A stretch of 64,000 bases of DNA, from NCBI RefSeq assembly GCF_003001995.1, contig NZ_PVNB01000015.1, positions 1 to 64,000 of the forward strand, given 5' to 3'. The translations under genes were made by a program, and so were the position numbers. Positions 7,910 through 16,868 of this stretch are shown here, one piece after another (positions within the stretch are counted from its first letter, which is position 1; each line of letters begins with the position of its first letter). The DNA is from Orenia metallireducens. Its GTDB lineage: Bacteria > Bacillota > Halanaerobiia > Halobacteroidales > Halobacteroidaceae. The notes under the pieces are model-generated. The model was not told where the DNA came from, made no database searches, and worked only from the letters and a program-made list of their open reading frames with translations.

Positions 7910-8171
7910 TACTTATCCCCCCTTTTTCTCTCAATTTAATATATCATATGAAGTAGATCCTAGTATTGTTAATTTATAATCTATTTTTTATATCTCCTCA
8001 TAATCATATAAAGCAACTTGAAAGCACTCCTTCATATAAGTTAATTCTTAAAGTGGGATTAGATTGCTATCTCTAATTTAATAAAATAAACTTAATTTTC
8101 AATCACCAATTGTTTATTTCCTAAATATAATAATAATGTAATAATTATGCAGAAAGAAAGGAGGTACTATC
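7910..8171. other. Intergenic, upstream regions of two divergent small genes
   Basis: AT-rich DNA with no ORF. It contains TTAATTTTCAATC near 8091, a short motif that recurs at 16293 and 58851. Confidence 0.5.
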
Positions 8172-8528
8172 TTGCATAGAGACCTAGCTCACTTAGTAAC
8201 TACTATACAAGATTGTGAAATGGTCTGTGAGGATATGACCACTTATGTGATGAGAAGATCAGATTTTCGAAGCAGAATCAGACAGTTAGAGCTATTGAGA
8301 GATTGTGCAGACATCTGTGCCCTAACTGCCAAATTTATTGCTAGAGATAGCCATTTTGCCAGAGATATAGCTAAATTATGTGCAGATATCTGTATGGCTT
8401 GTAGCAGAGAGTGTGCTAAATTCCCTGATCAGCAATCACAATACTGTAGCGAAGTCTGTTATAACTGTGCCCAAGAGTGTAGAAGATTTGCTATGGAAAG
8501 AAGGGATAGATTTTATTCTCAGGATTAA
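8172..8528 (+). CDS. Four-helix-bundle copper-binding protein (DUF326/Csp-like)
   Basis: 118 aa from a TTG at 8172 with AAAGGAGG 7 bases upstream; no ATG is available. Twelve cysteines (15, 19, 45, 49, 70, 74, 77, 81, 92, 96, 99, 103) lie in helical CxxxC spacing, as in DUF326 four-helix proteins such as the Csp copper-storage proteins, which line the bundle core with thiols and hold many Cu(I) ions. No signal peptide is seen, so it should be cytosolic like Csp3. It probably buffers copper together with the CopA/CsoR island 3-10 kb downstream, but no CsoR box precedes it. A hairpin terminator follows at 8541-8580. Confidence 0.82.
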   Translation: MHRDLAHLVTTIQDCEMVCEDMTTYVMRRSDFRSRIRQLELLRDCADICALTAKFIARDSHFARDIAKLCADICMACSRECAKFPDQQSQYCSEVCYNCAQECRRFAMERRDRFYSQD

Positions 8529-8540
8529 TCTATAAGTATC

Positions 8541-8580
8541 TATAGCCTACTGCCTCAATTGAGATAGTAGGCTATATTTT
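8541..8580 (+). terminator. Terminator of the copper-storage-like gene
   Basis: TATAGCCTACT (8541-8551) pairs with AGTAGGCTATA (8565-8575), followed by TTTTG. Confidence 0.8.
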
Positions 8581-8657
8581 GTATAAATAGAGCAAGTTAA
8601 TGATATTTTAATATAAAAAGAGAATAATAAAATAAAAAGATAATGGAGGAACTAAGA

Positions 8658-9755
8658 TTGTTTCAAGATAAAAAATTATATCTAACTATAACACTAATAA
8701 CTCTCCTTCTTGCCCTCTTAGCTTGTAGCAGAGAAGAAGAAAAGCCTCAAAAAATTATAGAAGAACAGAGAAATAATGATAAAATAAAAGTTAATCACAG
8801 AGATAAAGAAAACATTAAAAATCAACAAAAGTTAGCTGATTCTATTATAGTTAAGACTCCTAACTATACCTATACTATGCTAAAAAAGCAGCTAATAAAG
8901 CTAGAGCAGAACTATAATAATTACCTTCAACTCTCATCAATCGGTAAATCAGTACAAGGTAGAAAGCTTTATCTACTGAAAGTTGGTACTGGTAAAGAGA
9001 AGATTGGAGTTATAGGAGGGGTTCATGGCAGAGAAGGAATCACCTCTCTATTAACTCTCAAATTAGCTGAAGATTATATTAGAGCAATGATTAGAGGAGC
9101 AAAGATCAATAACTATAACCTAACAGAGATATTAAAAAAGACAAGCTTCTACTTCATCCCAATGTTAAACCCCGATGGAGTAGAGATAGCTATCAATGGA
9201 ATTAAAAAATTAGATAATAAAGAGTTCTATCTAGTGGCAAATCAGAACAGCTCTGATTTTAAAAGATGGAAGGCAAATGCCCATGGTGTAGATTTAAATA
9301 AGCAGTTTAAAGCCAATTGGCAGAAACTTAAGGCAGAAAAAAGACCACATTTTGCGCACTACAAAGGACCTAGTCCAGAAAGTGAGCCTGAAAGTAAAGC
9401 CCTAGCTGAGTTGACCAGACAAGAAGAGTTTGATGCAGTGGTCGCCTTTCACAGTAGCGGAGATGTAATCTACTGGTATTATAATCAAGCAGAAGAATCT
9501 TATCAAAGAGATTATCAACTTGCTAAAGCCCTTAGTGCTAAAAATGGCTACAGGATAGTTAAAGCTAAGGAAAGCGATAAAGTAGCTGCAGGATATAAGG
9601 ATTGGTTTATTAAGAAGTTTCATAGACCTGGCTTTACAATTGAGATTGGTTCAGAGATTAATGAAAAGCCCTTACCTAGCTATGAGCTAGCTAAGTACTT
9701 TCAAGAGAACAGAGAGGTACTATTAGAGTTAGCTTTGTTAATAAACACTAACTAA
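8658..9755 (+). CDS. M14-family zinc carboxypeptidase lipoprotein
   Basis: 365 aa from a TTG at 8658, which has GGAGGA 7 bases upstream; the in-frame ATG at 8643 overlaps that site. The signal peptide ends LALLAC, a lipobox with Cys23. Zinc ligands are His123 and Glu126 (GGVHGREG) plus a later His in AVVAFHSSGD. MLNPDGVEI and GVDLNKQFKANW are the Asn/Arg-type substrate-binding segments, and FTIEIGSE carries the catalytic Glu. The family trims C-terminal amino acids, and bacterial lipoprotein members often act on peptidoglycan peptides (gamma-D-Glu-Dap type). It acts outside the cytoplasmic membrane. Substrate is inferred, not shown. Confidence 0.82.
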   Translation: MFQDKKLYLTITLITLLLALLACSREEEKPQKIIEEQRNNDKIKVNHRDKENIKNQQKLADSIIVKTPNYTYTMLKKQLIKLEQNYNNYLQLSSIGKSVQGRKLYLLKVGTGKEKIGVIGGVHGREGITSLLTLKLAEDYIRAMIRGAKINNYNLTEILKKTSFYFIPMLNPDGVEIAINGIKKLDNKEFYLVANQNSSDFKRWKANAHGVDLNKQFKANWQKLKAEKRPHFAHYKGPSPESEPESKALAELTRQEEFDAVVAFHSSGDVIYWYYNQAEESYQRDYQLAKALSAKNGYRIVKAKESDKVAAGYKDWFIKKFHRPGFTIEIGSEINEKPLPSYELAKYFQENREVLLELALLINTN

Positions 9756-9952
9756 TAATATCATTGAGGACTTATTTAATCACAAATAAGTTGCAGTTCT
9801 AGCTAAAATAATAGAAATAATTTTAATATCTTCTTTATCTTAAATATAAGCATTTAATTCTTATAAAAATAATTATTTTCAATTATAAAGAGGTAAACAA
9901 GTACAATTATCGAATATATTAAATAAACTGTATTGTATGGAGTTGATAAACT

Positions 9953-10864
9953 ATGAAAAATAATAACATATTATTAGAAAGTGGAACTGGAGAGTTAGAA
10001 GTACTAAAGTTTAAGGTTAAAGGAGTATTTTATGCTATTAACGTAATTAAGGTTAAAGAGATTTTAAAGACTAACCTTGAATCTATTCAACCACTCCCAT
10101 CACAGCCAAAAGCAGTTAGAGGAATAACTAATATTCGGGGCGAGGTTATCACCTTAATTGACTTAAGAGAATATTTAAATCAGGAAATACCTTACAACGC
10201 TAATGAAAGTGAGCTTCTAGTAATCTTAACTGAATTTAACAACATCAAACTCCTCTTTGCTGTAGACCAAGTAATCGGTATCTCTAGATTAAAATGGAGC
10301 GACATCCAAAAGCCAAACAATCTAATGGGCAACTTAGTCAATGGAATCATTAAATCCGACAATCAGCTAGTTAACTTTCTTGATTTTGAATCAATACTCA
10401 CAAATATACAACCCAGCATGGTAATGAACACAAACAATTATAAAATCAATAGTACTTTAAAAGAGCAGAGGGAGAATATTACCTTAGCTATAGCAGATGA
10501 TTCTCCAACGATTCGAGAAATCTTAAAAAAGACACTCTATGAAGCTGGCTATGAAGATTTAAAAATCTTTAATGATGGACAACAGTTATTAGACTATCTT
10601 TATGAACTCAAAGATAAAGGAGCAATTGTTTCTAACTATATCCAAGGGATAATAACCGATATAGAGATGCCTGAGATGGATGGACATACTCTTGTTAAAC
10701 ATATTAAAAATGATAAAACTTTAAGAGAGATTCCTACATTAATCTTCTCATCTTTAATTACTGGTGATTTAAGGCATAAAGGAGATGCTGTTGGAGTAGA
10801 TGAACAGATCAGTAAGCCAGAGATTGAAAAGTTGATAAACATTTTAGATGATTTAATCTTATAA
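9953..10864 (+). CDS. cheV: Chemotaxis protein CheV (CheW-receiver fusion)
   Basis: 303 aa. A CheW domain (about 13-150; QPLPSQPKAVRGITNIRGEVITLIDL) couples receptors to CheA. A receiver domain (about 176-303) has the acidic pair Asp182-Asp183, phosphoacceptor Asp236 in GIITDIEMPEMDG, and Lys288. CheV proteins tune receptor-kinase coupling when phosphorylated. No cheA, cheY or flagellar gene lies in the window, but three chemoreceptors do. A long palindromic terminator follows. Confidence 0.93.
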   Translation: MKNNNILLESGTGELEVLKFKVKGVFYAINVIKVKEILKTNLESIQPLPSQPKAVRGITNIRGEVITLIDLREYLNQEIPYNANESELLVILTEFNNIKLLFAVDQVIGISRLKWSDIQKPNNLMGNLVNGIIKSDNQLVNFLDFESILTNIQPSMVMNTNNYKINSTLKEQRENITLAIADDSPTIREILKKTLYEAGYEDLKIFNDGQQLLDYLYELKDKGAIVSNYIQGIITDIEMPEMDGHTLVKHIKNDKTLREIPTLIFSSLITGDLRHKGDAVGVDEQISKPEIEKLINILDDLIL

Positions 10865-10901
10865 GAGAGAGTATTTACTGAGTTTAATTTTATCCATCTA
10901 A

Positions 10902-10943
10902 TAAACTAAGAGCTATGACAATATTGTCATAGCTCTTAGTTTA
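10902..10943. terminator. Bidirectional terminator between cheV and copA
   Basis: A perfect 42-base palindrome: TAAACTAAGAGCTATGACAAT and its exact complement, with T-rich sequence on both sides. It serves two converging transcripts. Confidence 0.9.
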
Positions 10944-10950
10944 TCTTCTA

Positions 10951-11160
10951 TTATTCAATTCCTACTACTTGATATCCTGCCTCTTCAACTGCTGCTGTCA
11001 ACTTAGCATCAGCTACCTCTGCAGACAGCTCAACTATAGCTCTATTCTCATCAGCACTCACATCAGCTGATTTGACCTCATCCATTGCCTCTAATTCTTT
11101 TTGGACACGTCCTGAGCAATGTCCACAACTCATTCCTTCAATTCTAATAACCTTCTTCAT
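10951..11160 (-). CDS. copZ: CopZ copper chaperone, nested in-frame at the 3' end of copA
   Basis: An ATG at 11160, in frame with copA, has AAGGAGGAG (11175-11167) exactly 6 bases upstream, a near-perfect translation start inside the linker of CopA. The product would be 69 aa, the same length as Bacillus CopZ, with the Cu(I) site GMSCGHC (Cys12, Cys15). The linker residues VKEEKS are simply the translation of that ribosome site. It could deliver Cu(I) to CopA or CsoR as a free chaperone. Either the cell makes both fused and free forms, or a stop codon was lost recently between two genes. Expression of the short form is inference. Confidence 0.6.
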   Translation of the reverse strand: MKKVIRIEGMSCGHCSGRVQKELEAMDEVKSADVSADENRAIVELSAEVADAKLTAAVEEAGYQVVGIE

Positions 11161-13692
11161 AGATTTCTCCTCCTTAACAGTACTATCTTCTATATTTTTA
11201 TTATCTTTAACAGTATCAATCCTATTTTGAGGTTTAAAGTTCTTTAACCTCAAAGCATTGGTCAATACTGATACTGAACTCATTGACATCGCTGCCGCTG
11301 CAATCATTGGATTGAGTAATGGTCCCCCAAAAAGGTGTAACAGACCAGCAGCAATTGGAATCCCTGCTGTATTATAAGCAAAAGCCCAGAATAGATTCTG
11401 CTTGATATTTCTAATTGTAGCTTTACTTAGCTGGATAGCTGTAACTACATCCATGATATCATCCTTCATCAAGACAATATCAGCACTCTCCATGGCTACA
11501 TCGGTACCAGAACCGATTGCTAATCCTACATCTGCCTGGGCCAAAGCAGGTGCATCATTGATCCCATCACCAACCATGGCTACCTTCTTACCATTGTCTT
11601 GTAATTTCTTAACCTCGTTAGCTTTATCTTCAGGCAAAACTTCAGCTCGAACTATATCAATCCCAACCTCTTTAGCAATAGCATTTGCTGTCCGCTGATT
11701 ATCACCTGTAATCATCGCAACCTCAATTCCCATCTGATGAAGGGTCTTGACTGCTGCTGCACTGCTCTTCTTAACTGTATCTGCAACAGCAATAATTCCA
11801 GCTAACTCCCCATCAATTGCCATAAACATTGGAGTCTTACCTTCATTGGCAAGTCTATTGGAATCCTCTTGTAAGGTAACTTCAATCCCTTTATCATCCA
11901 TCAGCTTTATATTGCCAAGTAAGATAGCTTGATCATCTATCTCTACCTCAATTCCATGACCAGGAATCGCCATAAAGTTATCGAGCTTCTTAAACTCTAA
12001 CCCTTTATCTTCTGCACCCTTAACGATAGCTTCCCCTAGTGGATGTTCAGAACCCTTCTCAGCTGAACCTGCTAACGTTAATAGCTCCTCTTCAGAATAG
12101 TTACTAGCTGCTACTATATCGGTAACCTTTGGCTTTCCTTCAGTAATAGTACCTGTCTTATCAAAAACTATTGTCTCTATCTTGTGAGCAGTTTCTAAAG
12201 GAACCCCACCTTTGATTAAGACTCCATTCTCTGCCCCTTTACCTGTACCGACCATAATTGCTGTTGGTGTTGCCAGACCTAAAGCACAGGGACAAGCAAT
12301 TACCAATACCGAAATGAAGATAGTTAAAGCAAATACTGCTCCTGCTCCTGCTAAATACCAAGCAAGCCCTGCTAAAATAGCAATTCCAATTACTACAGGA
12401 ACAAAGTATCCTGCAATTATATCTGCCATCTTAGCAATTGGAGCTTTGGAGCCTTGGGCCTCTTCTACTAACTTAATAATTTGGGCTAAGGCTGTATCCT
12501 TACCTACTTTAGTAGCCTTAAACTTAATAGTCCCATTCTTATTAAGCCCAGCACCAATTACCTTATCACCAACCTTCTTTTCGACAGGGATACTCTCTCC
12601 AGTTAACATTGATTCATCGACAGCAGTATGCCCCTCAACAATCGTACCATCTACAGGAATTTTCTCTCCTGGCTTGACCACGATAATATCTCCAACCTCC
12701 ACCTCTTCAATAGGAATAGTCATCTCCTCACCATCATGGATAACTGTAGCTGTTTTAGCCTGTAAATCCATCAGCTTCTTAATCGCCTCTGAAGTCTTCC
12801 CTTTAGAGACTGCTTCTAAGTACTTACCAAGTAAAATTAAAGTAATGATTACTCCTGCACTTTCAAAGTATAGATTCATAGCATAACTATTATCTCCACT
12901 AGCTATTCTAAAGACAGCATAGATTCCATACAAAATAGCTGCTGAGGTACCAATAGCTATCAATGAATCCATATTAGGATGCCCTCTAAATAAGGATTTA
13001 AAGCCGACAGTATAGAACTTATAACCTGCTATCATTACTGGAATAGTTAAGAATAATTGTAGCAGAGCAAAATTCATTGGATGGACTGATGGCTCTAAAA
13101 TCTCAGGAAGCGGTAAACCTATCATATGACCCATAGAGATATAAAATAGAGGTATTGTAAAGATAGCCGCAGCAATGAACTTCTTCCAAAGTGTCTCTAT
13201 CTCCTGATTCTTTCTCTCTTTATCAGTATCTACTCGCTCACCTGCTTCAATCTCTAAGGGTTCATATCCTGCCTTAGTAATGGCACTTTTAATCTCAGAG
13301 ATTCTAGTCTGATGGGGATTGTACTTAACTCTTGCTTTCTCTGTGGCAAAGTTGACGTTTACCTCTTCAATTCCTTCTAACTTCTTAATCCCCTTCTCTA
13401 CAGCAGCAGCACAACTAGCACAAGTCATCCCACCAATTGGTATATTTATCTCTCGTAGTTCAATCTCATCATCAATACCATAACCAGCAGCTTTAACTGC
13501 TGCTTTAATATCTTCTAATCTAGCAGTTGAATCATCAAAAACCACATTTAGCTTTTCAGTAGCAAAGTTAACATTGGCTTCTTGCACACCAGCTACCTTG
13601 TTGACATTCTTCTCTACTGCAGCTGAACAGCTAGCACAGCTCATTCCTGTGACCTTAATTGTTTCTTGCTGCAATGCTTTTGTCTCTGACAT
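10951..13692 (-). CDS. copA: Copper-exporting P1B-type ATPase with C-terminal CopZ domain
   Basis: 913 aa, longer than the usual 730-810. Two N-terminal HMA domains bind Cu(I) through Cys19/Cys22 (GMSCASC) and Cys91/Cys94 (GMTCASC). The P-type core shows TGES, the membrane CPC motif ([13 protein letters not shown]), the phosphorylation site [18 protein letters not shown] in the nucleotide domain and [16 protein letters not shown]. After the last membrane helices comes a third HMA domain (residues 845-913, Cys856/Cys859). It exports Cu(I) from the cytosol. The third domain is a complete 69-aa CopZ preceded by an internal ribosome site (separate entry). Its promoter carries a CsoR box. Confidence 0.95.
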   Translation of the reverse strand: MSETKALQQETIKVTGMSCASCSAAVEKNVNKVAGVQEANVNFATEKLNVVFDDSTARLEDIKAAVKAAGYGIDDEIELREINIPIGGMTCASCAAAVEKGIKKLEGIEEVNVNFATEKARVKYNPHQTRISEIKSAITKAGYEPLEIEAGERVDTDKERKNQEIETLWKKFIAAAIFTIPLFYISMGHMIGLPLPEILEPSVHPMNFALLQLFLTIPVMIAGYKFYTVGFKSLFRGHPNMDSLIAIGTSAAILYGIYAVFRIASGDNSYAMNLYFESAGVIITLILLGKYLEAVSKGKTSEAIKKLMDLQAKTATVIHDGEEMTIPIEEVEVGDIIVVKPGEKIPVDGTIVEGHTAVDESMLTGESIPVEKKVGDKVIGAGLNKNGTIKFKATKVGKDTALAQIIKLVEEAQGSKAPIAKMADIIAGYFVPVVIGIAILAGLAWYLAGAGAVFALTIFISVLVIACPCALGLATPTAIMVGTGKGAENGVLIKGGVPLETAHKIETIVFDKTGTITEGKPKVTDIVAASNYSEEELLTLAGSAEKGSEHPLGEAIVKGAEDKGLEFKKLDNFMAIPGHGIEVEIDDQAILLGNIKLMDDKGIEVTLQEDSNRLANEGKTPMFMAIDGELAGIIAVADTVKKSSAAAVKTLHQMGIEVAMITGDNQRTANAIAKEVGIDIVRAEVLPEDKANEVKKLQDNGKKVAMVGDGINDAPALAQADVGLAIGSGTDVAMESADIVLMKDDIMDVVTAIQLSKATIRNIKQNLFWAFAYNTAGIPIAAGLLHLFGGPLLNPMIAAAAMSMSSVSVLTNALRLKNFKPQNRIDTVKDNKNIEDSTVKEEKSMKKVIRIEGMSCGHCSGRVQKELEAMDEVKSADVSADENRAIVELSAEVADAKLTAAVEEAGYQVVGIE

Positions 13693-13749
13693 CCTGACCC
13701 CTCCTTATATTTATTATCTCCTTATCTCTAAGAAAGTATTTTCCTTCTT

Positions 13750-13807
13750 ATACCCCCTAAGGGTATTTCTTGATTAAAAGAATATCATATTCAAGCTTAT
13801 CTGTCAA
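13750..13807 (-). promoter_or_regulatory. copA promoter with CsoR operator
   Basis: Minus-strand TTGACA (13807-13802), 17 bases, TATTCT (13784-13779), then the 17-base box ATACCCCCTAAGGGTAT (13766-13750) just downstream of the expected transcription start. The box matches the G/C-tract pseudo-palindrome bound by CsoR, and nearly the same sequence recurs at 15878 and 16869. CsoR bound here would block transcription until Cu(I) releases it. Confidence 0.85.
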
Positions 13808-13879
13808 GGGGAGAGTGAGTATATTGTATAATAGATATGAAAGATAACCTACTTAATATTGAAAGTTAGATAATATAAA

Positions 13880-14025
13880 GATAAAGCGACACTTTGTGTT
13901 TTGGTGGTTGGGTAGTTAGGGGTGGTTTACACGAAGAGTCATCTTTTTAGACTCGTAGGAGGAAGTTAGGTTTAAACCAGCCACCCAACCACCTACCTCC
14001 TAGTACCCAAACTGTTGTAATATCC
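13880..14025. mobile_element. MITE-like element (copy 2)
   Basis: Ends GATAAAGCGACACTTTG and CAAACTGTTGTAATATC are imperfect inverted repeats of the family. The interior has GGTGGTTGGGTAG with its inverse at 13979-13995 and a small hairpin GAGTC-atctttttA-GACTC at 13935-13955. It sits between copA and the permease gene, in a 380-base gap with no other gene. Confidence 0.6.
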
Positions 14026-14075
14026 CCATAGACCAATACTCACCATATCAAAATTTAATTAGATAATATCTTGAT

Positions 14076-15284
14076 TTAAACAAAGATATAAGAGAATAAT
14101 CCACCAACTAAAACTATAATAAATACTTTAGTAAATAATCCTTTAATATCTAACTTTTCTTCATCATCTGTCCCATGATTCCTACTCTTATGATTCTCTC
14201 TCTGATCTTTATATAGATAAACTAATCCTCCTGCCAAAACTATAAAGAAAAGATTCATCCAAAAGGTATAATCTAGCTTAAACTGAGTCAATTGGGTAAT
14301 CACTTTATTACTCTCTGGAACAATCCCACTAACAGAGAATAAACCATTTAAAATCAATGCTGTTAAGACAATACTAAGATACATAATCCCTGCAATATAA
14401 AAAGCTACCTTCTTACCATAATACTTAGCATTAACAGCAACTAAAGGTGGTACCATCAAATCTGAATAGATAAAACCCATAATCCCAGCAAAAAAGACCC
14501 CATTAGCATTTAAGACTGTTGCCAGTGGAATATTTCCCATAGATCCAATAAAGGTAAGAGCTGCTACAAAGGGAGCCACTAAAGCATTCTCAATGGCAAT
14601 TAGCCAAGAAGGTAATGAATTAGTGTAATCCATCAAAAATATCTTAGCCCAAATATCATCACTAACAAAGACTGCTACAAAACCTGCAATAGTAAAGCCT
14701 ATTAATATTTCCTGCCAGACCATCTTCCACTCCATCACAAAGTTCTTAGCAACTAAGTTCCAACCCTCTTTACTGGAAATTCTTTCTTTCCAATCAAAAT
14801 CCTCTTCTGCTAAATCTGTATCACTCTCTACCTTCTTTCTAGCAGCTTTAATCAAGCTATCAGGATAAGTAATCTTAATTAAGATACTACTAATTGCAAT
14901 CAAGACCAATCCACCAATAATTTCAGCAGCTAGAAACTCCCAGCCCAAAAAAATTAGGATTAAAATCCCTAACTCTATTACTAGATTAGTCGAAGCAAAC
15001 ATAAAAGCAACAATCGTGATAAAATGGGCTCCTTTATGGAACAATGCTCGTGCTGCTGCCAAGGCTGCAAAAGAACATGATGAAGAAGCACCACCAAAGA
15101 TAGTAGATAATGAGATACTCTTTAAATTAGCTTCACCCATATATTTTGTTAATTTCTTCTTAGGTACAAAACTTTGAATCATGCTACTGATAAAATAACC
15201 TAAAATAAAGGCCCAACCAGCTTTCCAAAAGAAGCCTATTGCAGTGACGGCTCCTTGACCATAAAGTTTAAAAAAATTATTAAT
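14076..15284 (-). CDS. ArsP/DUF318-type membrane permease with non-canonical start
   Basis: The frame is open to 15284 and encodes 402 aa. An internal ATG at 15182 has no ribosome site and would cut off a predicted helix (FFWKAGWAFILGYFISS). A strong AAAGGAGGAG at 15300-15291 precedes the codons ATA CTT ATT, so ATT at 15284 (6 bases away) or ATA at 15290 is the likely start; no ATG, GTG or TTG is available. Around eight to ten membrane segments flank a charged loop (about residues 145-175). The GGASSSCSFAALAAARALFHKGAHF segment replaces the CSCS signature of ArsP-type permeases. Relatives export organoarsenicals or are of unknown use. Its place in the copper island suggests metal or metal-thiol export. 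Function uncertain. Confidence 0.7.
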   Translation of the reverse strand: MNNFFKLYGQGAVTAIGFFWKAGWAFILGYFISSMIQSFVPKKKLTKYMGEANLKSISLSTIFGGASSSCSFAALAAARALFHKGAHFITIVAFMFASTNLVIELGILILIFLGWEFLAAEIIGGLVLIAISSILIKITYPDSLIKAARKKVESDTDLAEEDFDWKERISSKEGWNLVAKNFVMEWKMVWQEILIGFTIAGFVAVFVSDDIWAKIFLMDYTNSLPSWLIAIENALVAPFVAALTFIGSMGNIPLATVLNANGVFFAGIMGFIYSDLMVPPLVAVNAKYYGKKVAFYIAGIMYLSIVLTALILNGLFSVSGIVPESNKVITQLTQFKLDYTFWMNLFFIVLAGGLVYLYKDQRENHKSRNHGTDDEEKLDIKGLFTKVFIIVLVGGLFSYIFV

Positions 15285-15389
15285 AAGTATCTCCTCCTTT
15301 ATCTAAATAGTAACTATTACTATTTTATCATTTGAAGAAAAAGATAATTTTTCCTGCAAAAAAATAAAATTTTAGTTAATAAAGCCAGC

Positions 15390-15860
15390 TTATTGCTCAT
15401 CATAAAGATAAGAGACTCCCAATCCTATTGAGAAAAAGATACCCACTAAAAAAGTGCTAAGATACTTATAGCCTTGAGGTACAGATTTAATATCAACTTT
15501 ATTACTAAAATCTAGCTTATGTAAGAAATTTAGTTTGATTAGTCCAGCAGTCTTTAATCCTAAAAGTATAATAAATATTCCTCCAACTATATTGAAATAT
15601 TTAATATTGTTCTTAAAAACATGACCAACTTCACTAACTAACCCACCAATTAAGGTAAATACCAGAGTAAAACCTAAAATAAAGACTAAGGTACTAATTA
15701 CAATATGAGCCTTCATTTTCTTCTGTATAGTTGCCGATTGTAAATCCTCTAAAGATAATCCAGTAATTAAGGTGAAATAAACGGTACTCATCGGAATAAT
15801 ACAAGGTGATAAAAAAGAAAAGAAGCCAATAATAAAAGGGACTAAATATATACTTTCCAC
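15390..15860 (-). CDS. CcdA-like thiol-disulfide membrane protein, C-terminally truncated
   Basis: 156 aa from a GTG at 15860 (AGAAGGGA upstream). It begins like CcdA/DsbD-beta: FIIGFFSFLSPCIIPMSTVYF, with the first redox Cys in helix 1. It proceeds through about four helices to FLVGIFFSIGLGVSYLYDEQ and stops. Complete CcdA proteins are about 220-240 aa and carry the second essential Cys right after this FxxGxxFSIG segment (usually WxPCxGP). That Cys and the last helices are absent, so electron transfer by the usual mechanism is not possible. It is probably a decaying gene, or a subunit with a changed role. A CsoR box lies 17 bases before the start. Confidence 0.7.
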   Translation of the reverse strand: MESIYLVPFIIGFFSFLSPCIIPMSTVYFTLITGLSLEDLQSATIQKKMKAHIVISTLVFILGFTLVFTLIGGLVSEVGHVFKNNIKYFNIVGGIFIILLGLKTAGLIKLNFLHKLDFSNKVDIKSVPQGYKYLSTFLVGIFFSIGLGVSYLYDEQ

Positions 15861-15877
15861 TAAGATCCCTTCTCAAA

Positions 15878-15894
15878 ATACCTCATAGGGGTAT
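15878..15894 (-). promoter_or_regulatory. CsoR operator before the ccdA-like gene
   Basis: ATACCTCATAGGGGTAT, 17 bases, equals the copA box at both ends (ATACC and GGGTAT). Confidence 0.8.
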
Positions 15895-15958
15895 TATTAC
15901 AATAAGTATATGTTTAGCCTCTTAGAGGATATGCTTAAAATCATCTATTATCAAAACT

Positions 15959-16234
15959 TTATTTAGTAAATTTAAAGATAACATCCATTAATTCACTAAT
16001 CACCTCGTCACCTTCTTCTCCTACATCTACTGCATCTTTGACACAACCATGAGTATGAGACTCCAAAATACTCATTCCTACCTTATTTAAAGCACCTTTG
16101 ACTGCTGCAATCTGAGTCAAAACCTCTACACAATACTTTTCATCATCTATCATGTTTTGAATACCTCTTACTTGACCCTCTACTCGTTTTAATCTAGTAA
16201 TTAACTCCTTCTTATTACTGCAATATGAAGACAT
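15959..16234 (-). CDS. csoR: Copper-sensing repressor CsoR
   Basis: 91 aa from the ATG at 16234, which has AAAGGGG 9 bases upstream; ATG 16240 and GTG 16243 are too close to the site. The all-helical DUF156 fold keeps the Cu(I) ligands Cys35, His60 and Cys64 (the C-H-C pattern with HTHGC), and LKRVEGQVRGIQNMI is the DNA-binding face. Apo-CsoR binds GC-tract pseudo-palindromes, and Cu(I) releases it. Three matching boxes at 13750, 15878 and 16869 lie within 3 kb, so targets are copA, the ccdA-like gene and the secreted protein gene. Ni-type (RcnR/InrS) sensors use different ligands, so copper is favoured. Confidence 0.92.
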   Translation of the reverse strand: MSSYCSNKKELITRLKRVEGQVRGIQNMIDDEKYCVEVLTQIAAVKGALNKVGMSILESHTHGCVKDAVDVGEEGDEVISELMDVIFKFTK

Positions 16235-16300
16235 AATCATCACCCCTTTTTTAGAATTAAAAATTGATAATACAGAATTGAGAGTTTAATAAATTAATTT

Positions 16301-16840
16301 TCAATCCTTAATTGTATTTATAACTTGATGCTTCTTAGTATCTACCACCGATACTGTCCCACTATTAGCATTAGCAATATAGGCATAATCCTCATTATTC
16401 TTAGACTCTAATTTCCACTTTAAAATATGGTCAACATCCCTAATATTTTTAAAAGTTATTTCTATAAATTTAATCGAGTTATTAAACAGATCTTGCTGAT
16501 CGCTAACTTTAATCTTCCCTGCAGGATGATGACTAGATCTTCTTTCCCATTCCCATTTAATATTCTTTGAATTTATTTCACCTAAATTGGTTCTGACATC
16601 AATAATCTTATCAAAATCTAAACCTAATAAGTCCCCACTATGAGTAGTTAAATAGACTTGAAACTCTACAGTATCATTATTTAACTGCTTAGGATTAAAG
16701 ACTGTATCAATCCAAACACCTTCGCCACTAGAACTACGGCTCCATTCTCTAGGGTTGAATTCTTCATTAGCCATTACTATACTAGAACCAAATAATATTA
16801 AAGCTAATAACATTAAAATAGATACTTTAATCTTCTTCAC
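16301..16840 (-). CDS. Secreted protein truncated at its first YVTN beta-propeller repeat
   Basis: 179 aa from a GTG at 16840 with AAGGAGT 7 bases upstream. Residues 1-24 are a Sec signal peptide ending VMA. Residues 30-145 form an unrecognised beta-rich domain containing SSHHPAGKIKV, a possible metal site. The last residues, YAYIANANSGTVSVVDTKKHQVINTIKD, are exactly one blade of a YVTN surface beta-propeller, after which the gene stops. Such propellers need about seven blades, so the gene looks truncated. The DNA after the stop is a repetitive TTAAGGATTGAAAATTAA-type sequence. A CsoR box at 16869 precedes it, so it belongs to the copper regulon. Confidence 0.65.
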   Translation of the reverse strand: MKKIKVSILMLLALILFGSSIVMANEEFNPREWSRSSSGEGVWIDTVFNPKQLNNDTVEFQVYLTTHSGDLLGLDFDKIIDVRTNLGEINSKNIKWEWERRSSHHPAGKIKVSDQQDLFNNSIKFIEITFKNIRDVDHILKWKLESKNNEDYAYIANANSGTVSVVDTKKHQVINTIKD

Positions 16841-16868
16841 TTTATCAACTCCTTATTATATTTATACA

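Noticed and set aside
12212-12886. Long plus-strand frame (224 codons) opposite copA, and similar ones opposite cadA and the MCP genes
   Set aside because: Antisense shadows of well-supported genes: Ala/Ile/Ser/Thr-rich translations, no ribosome sites, no recognisable domain.
15694-15876. A 60-codon minus-strand frame over the start of the ccdA-like gene
   Set aside because: It overlaps the ccdA-like coding frame in a different register and has no domain; a shadow.
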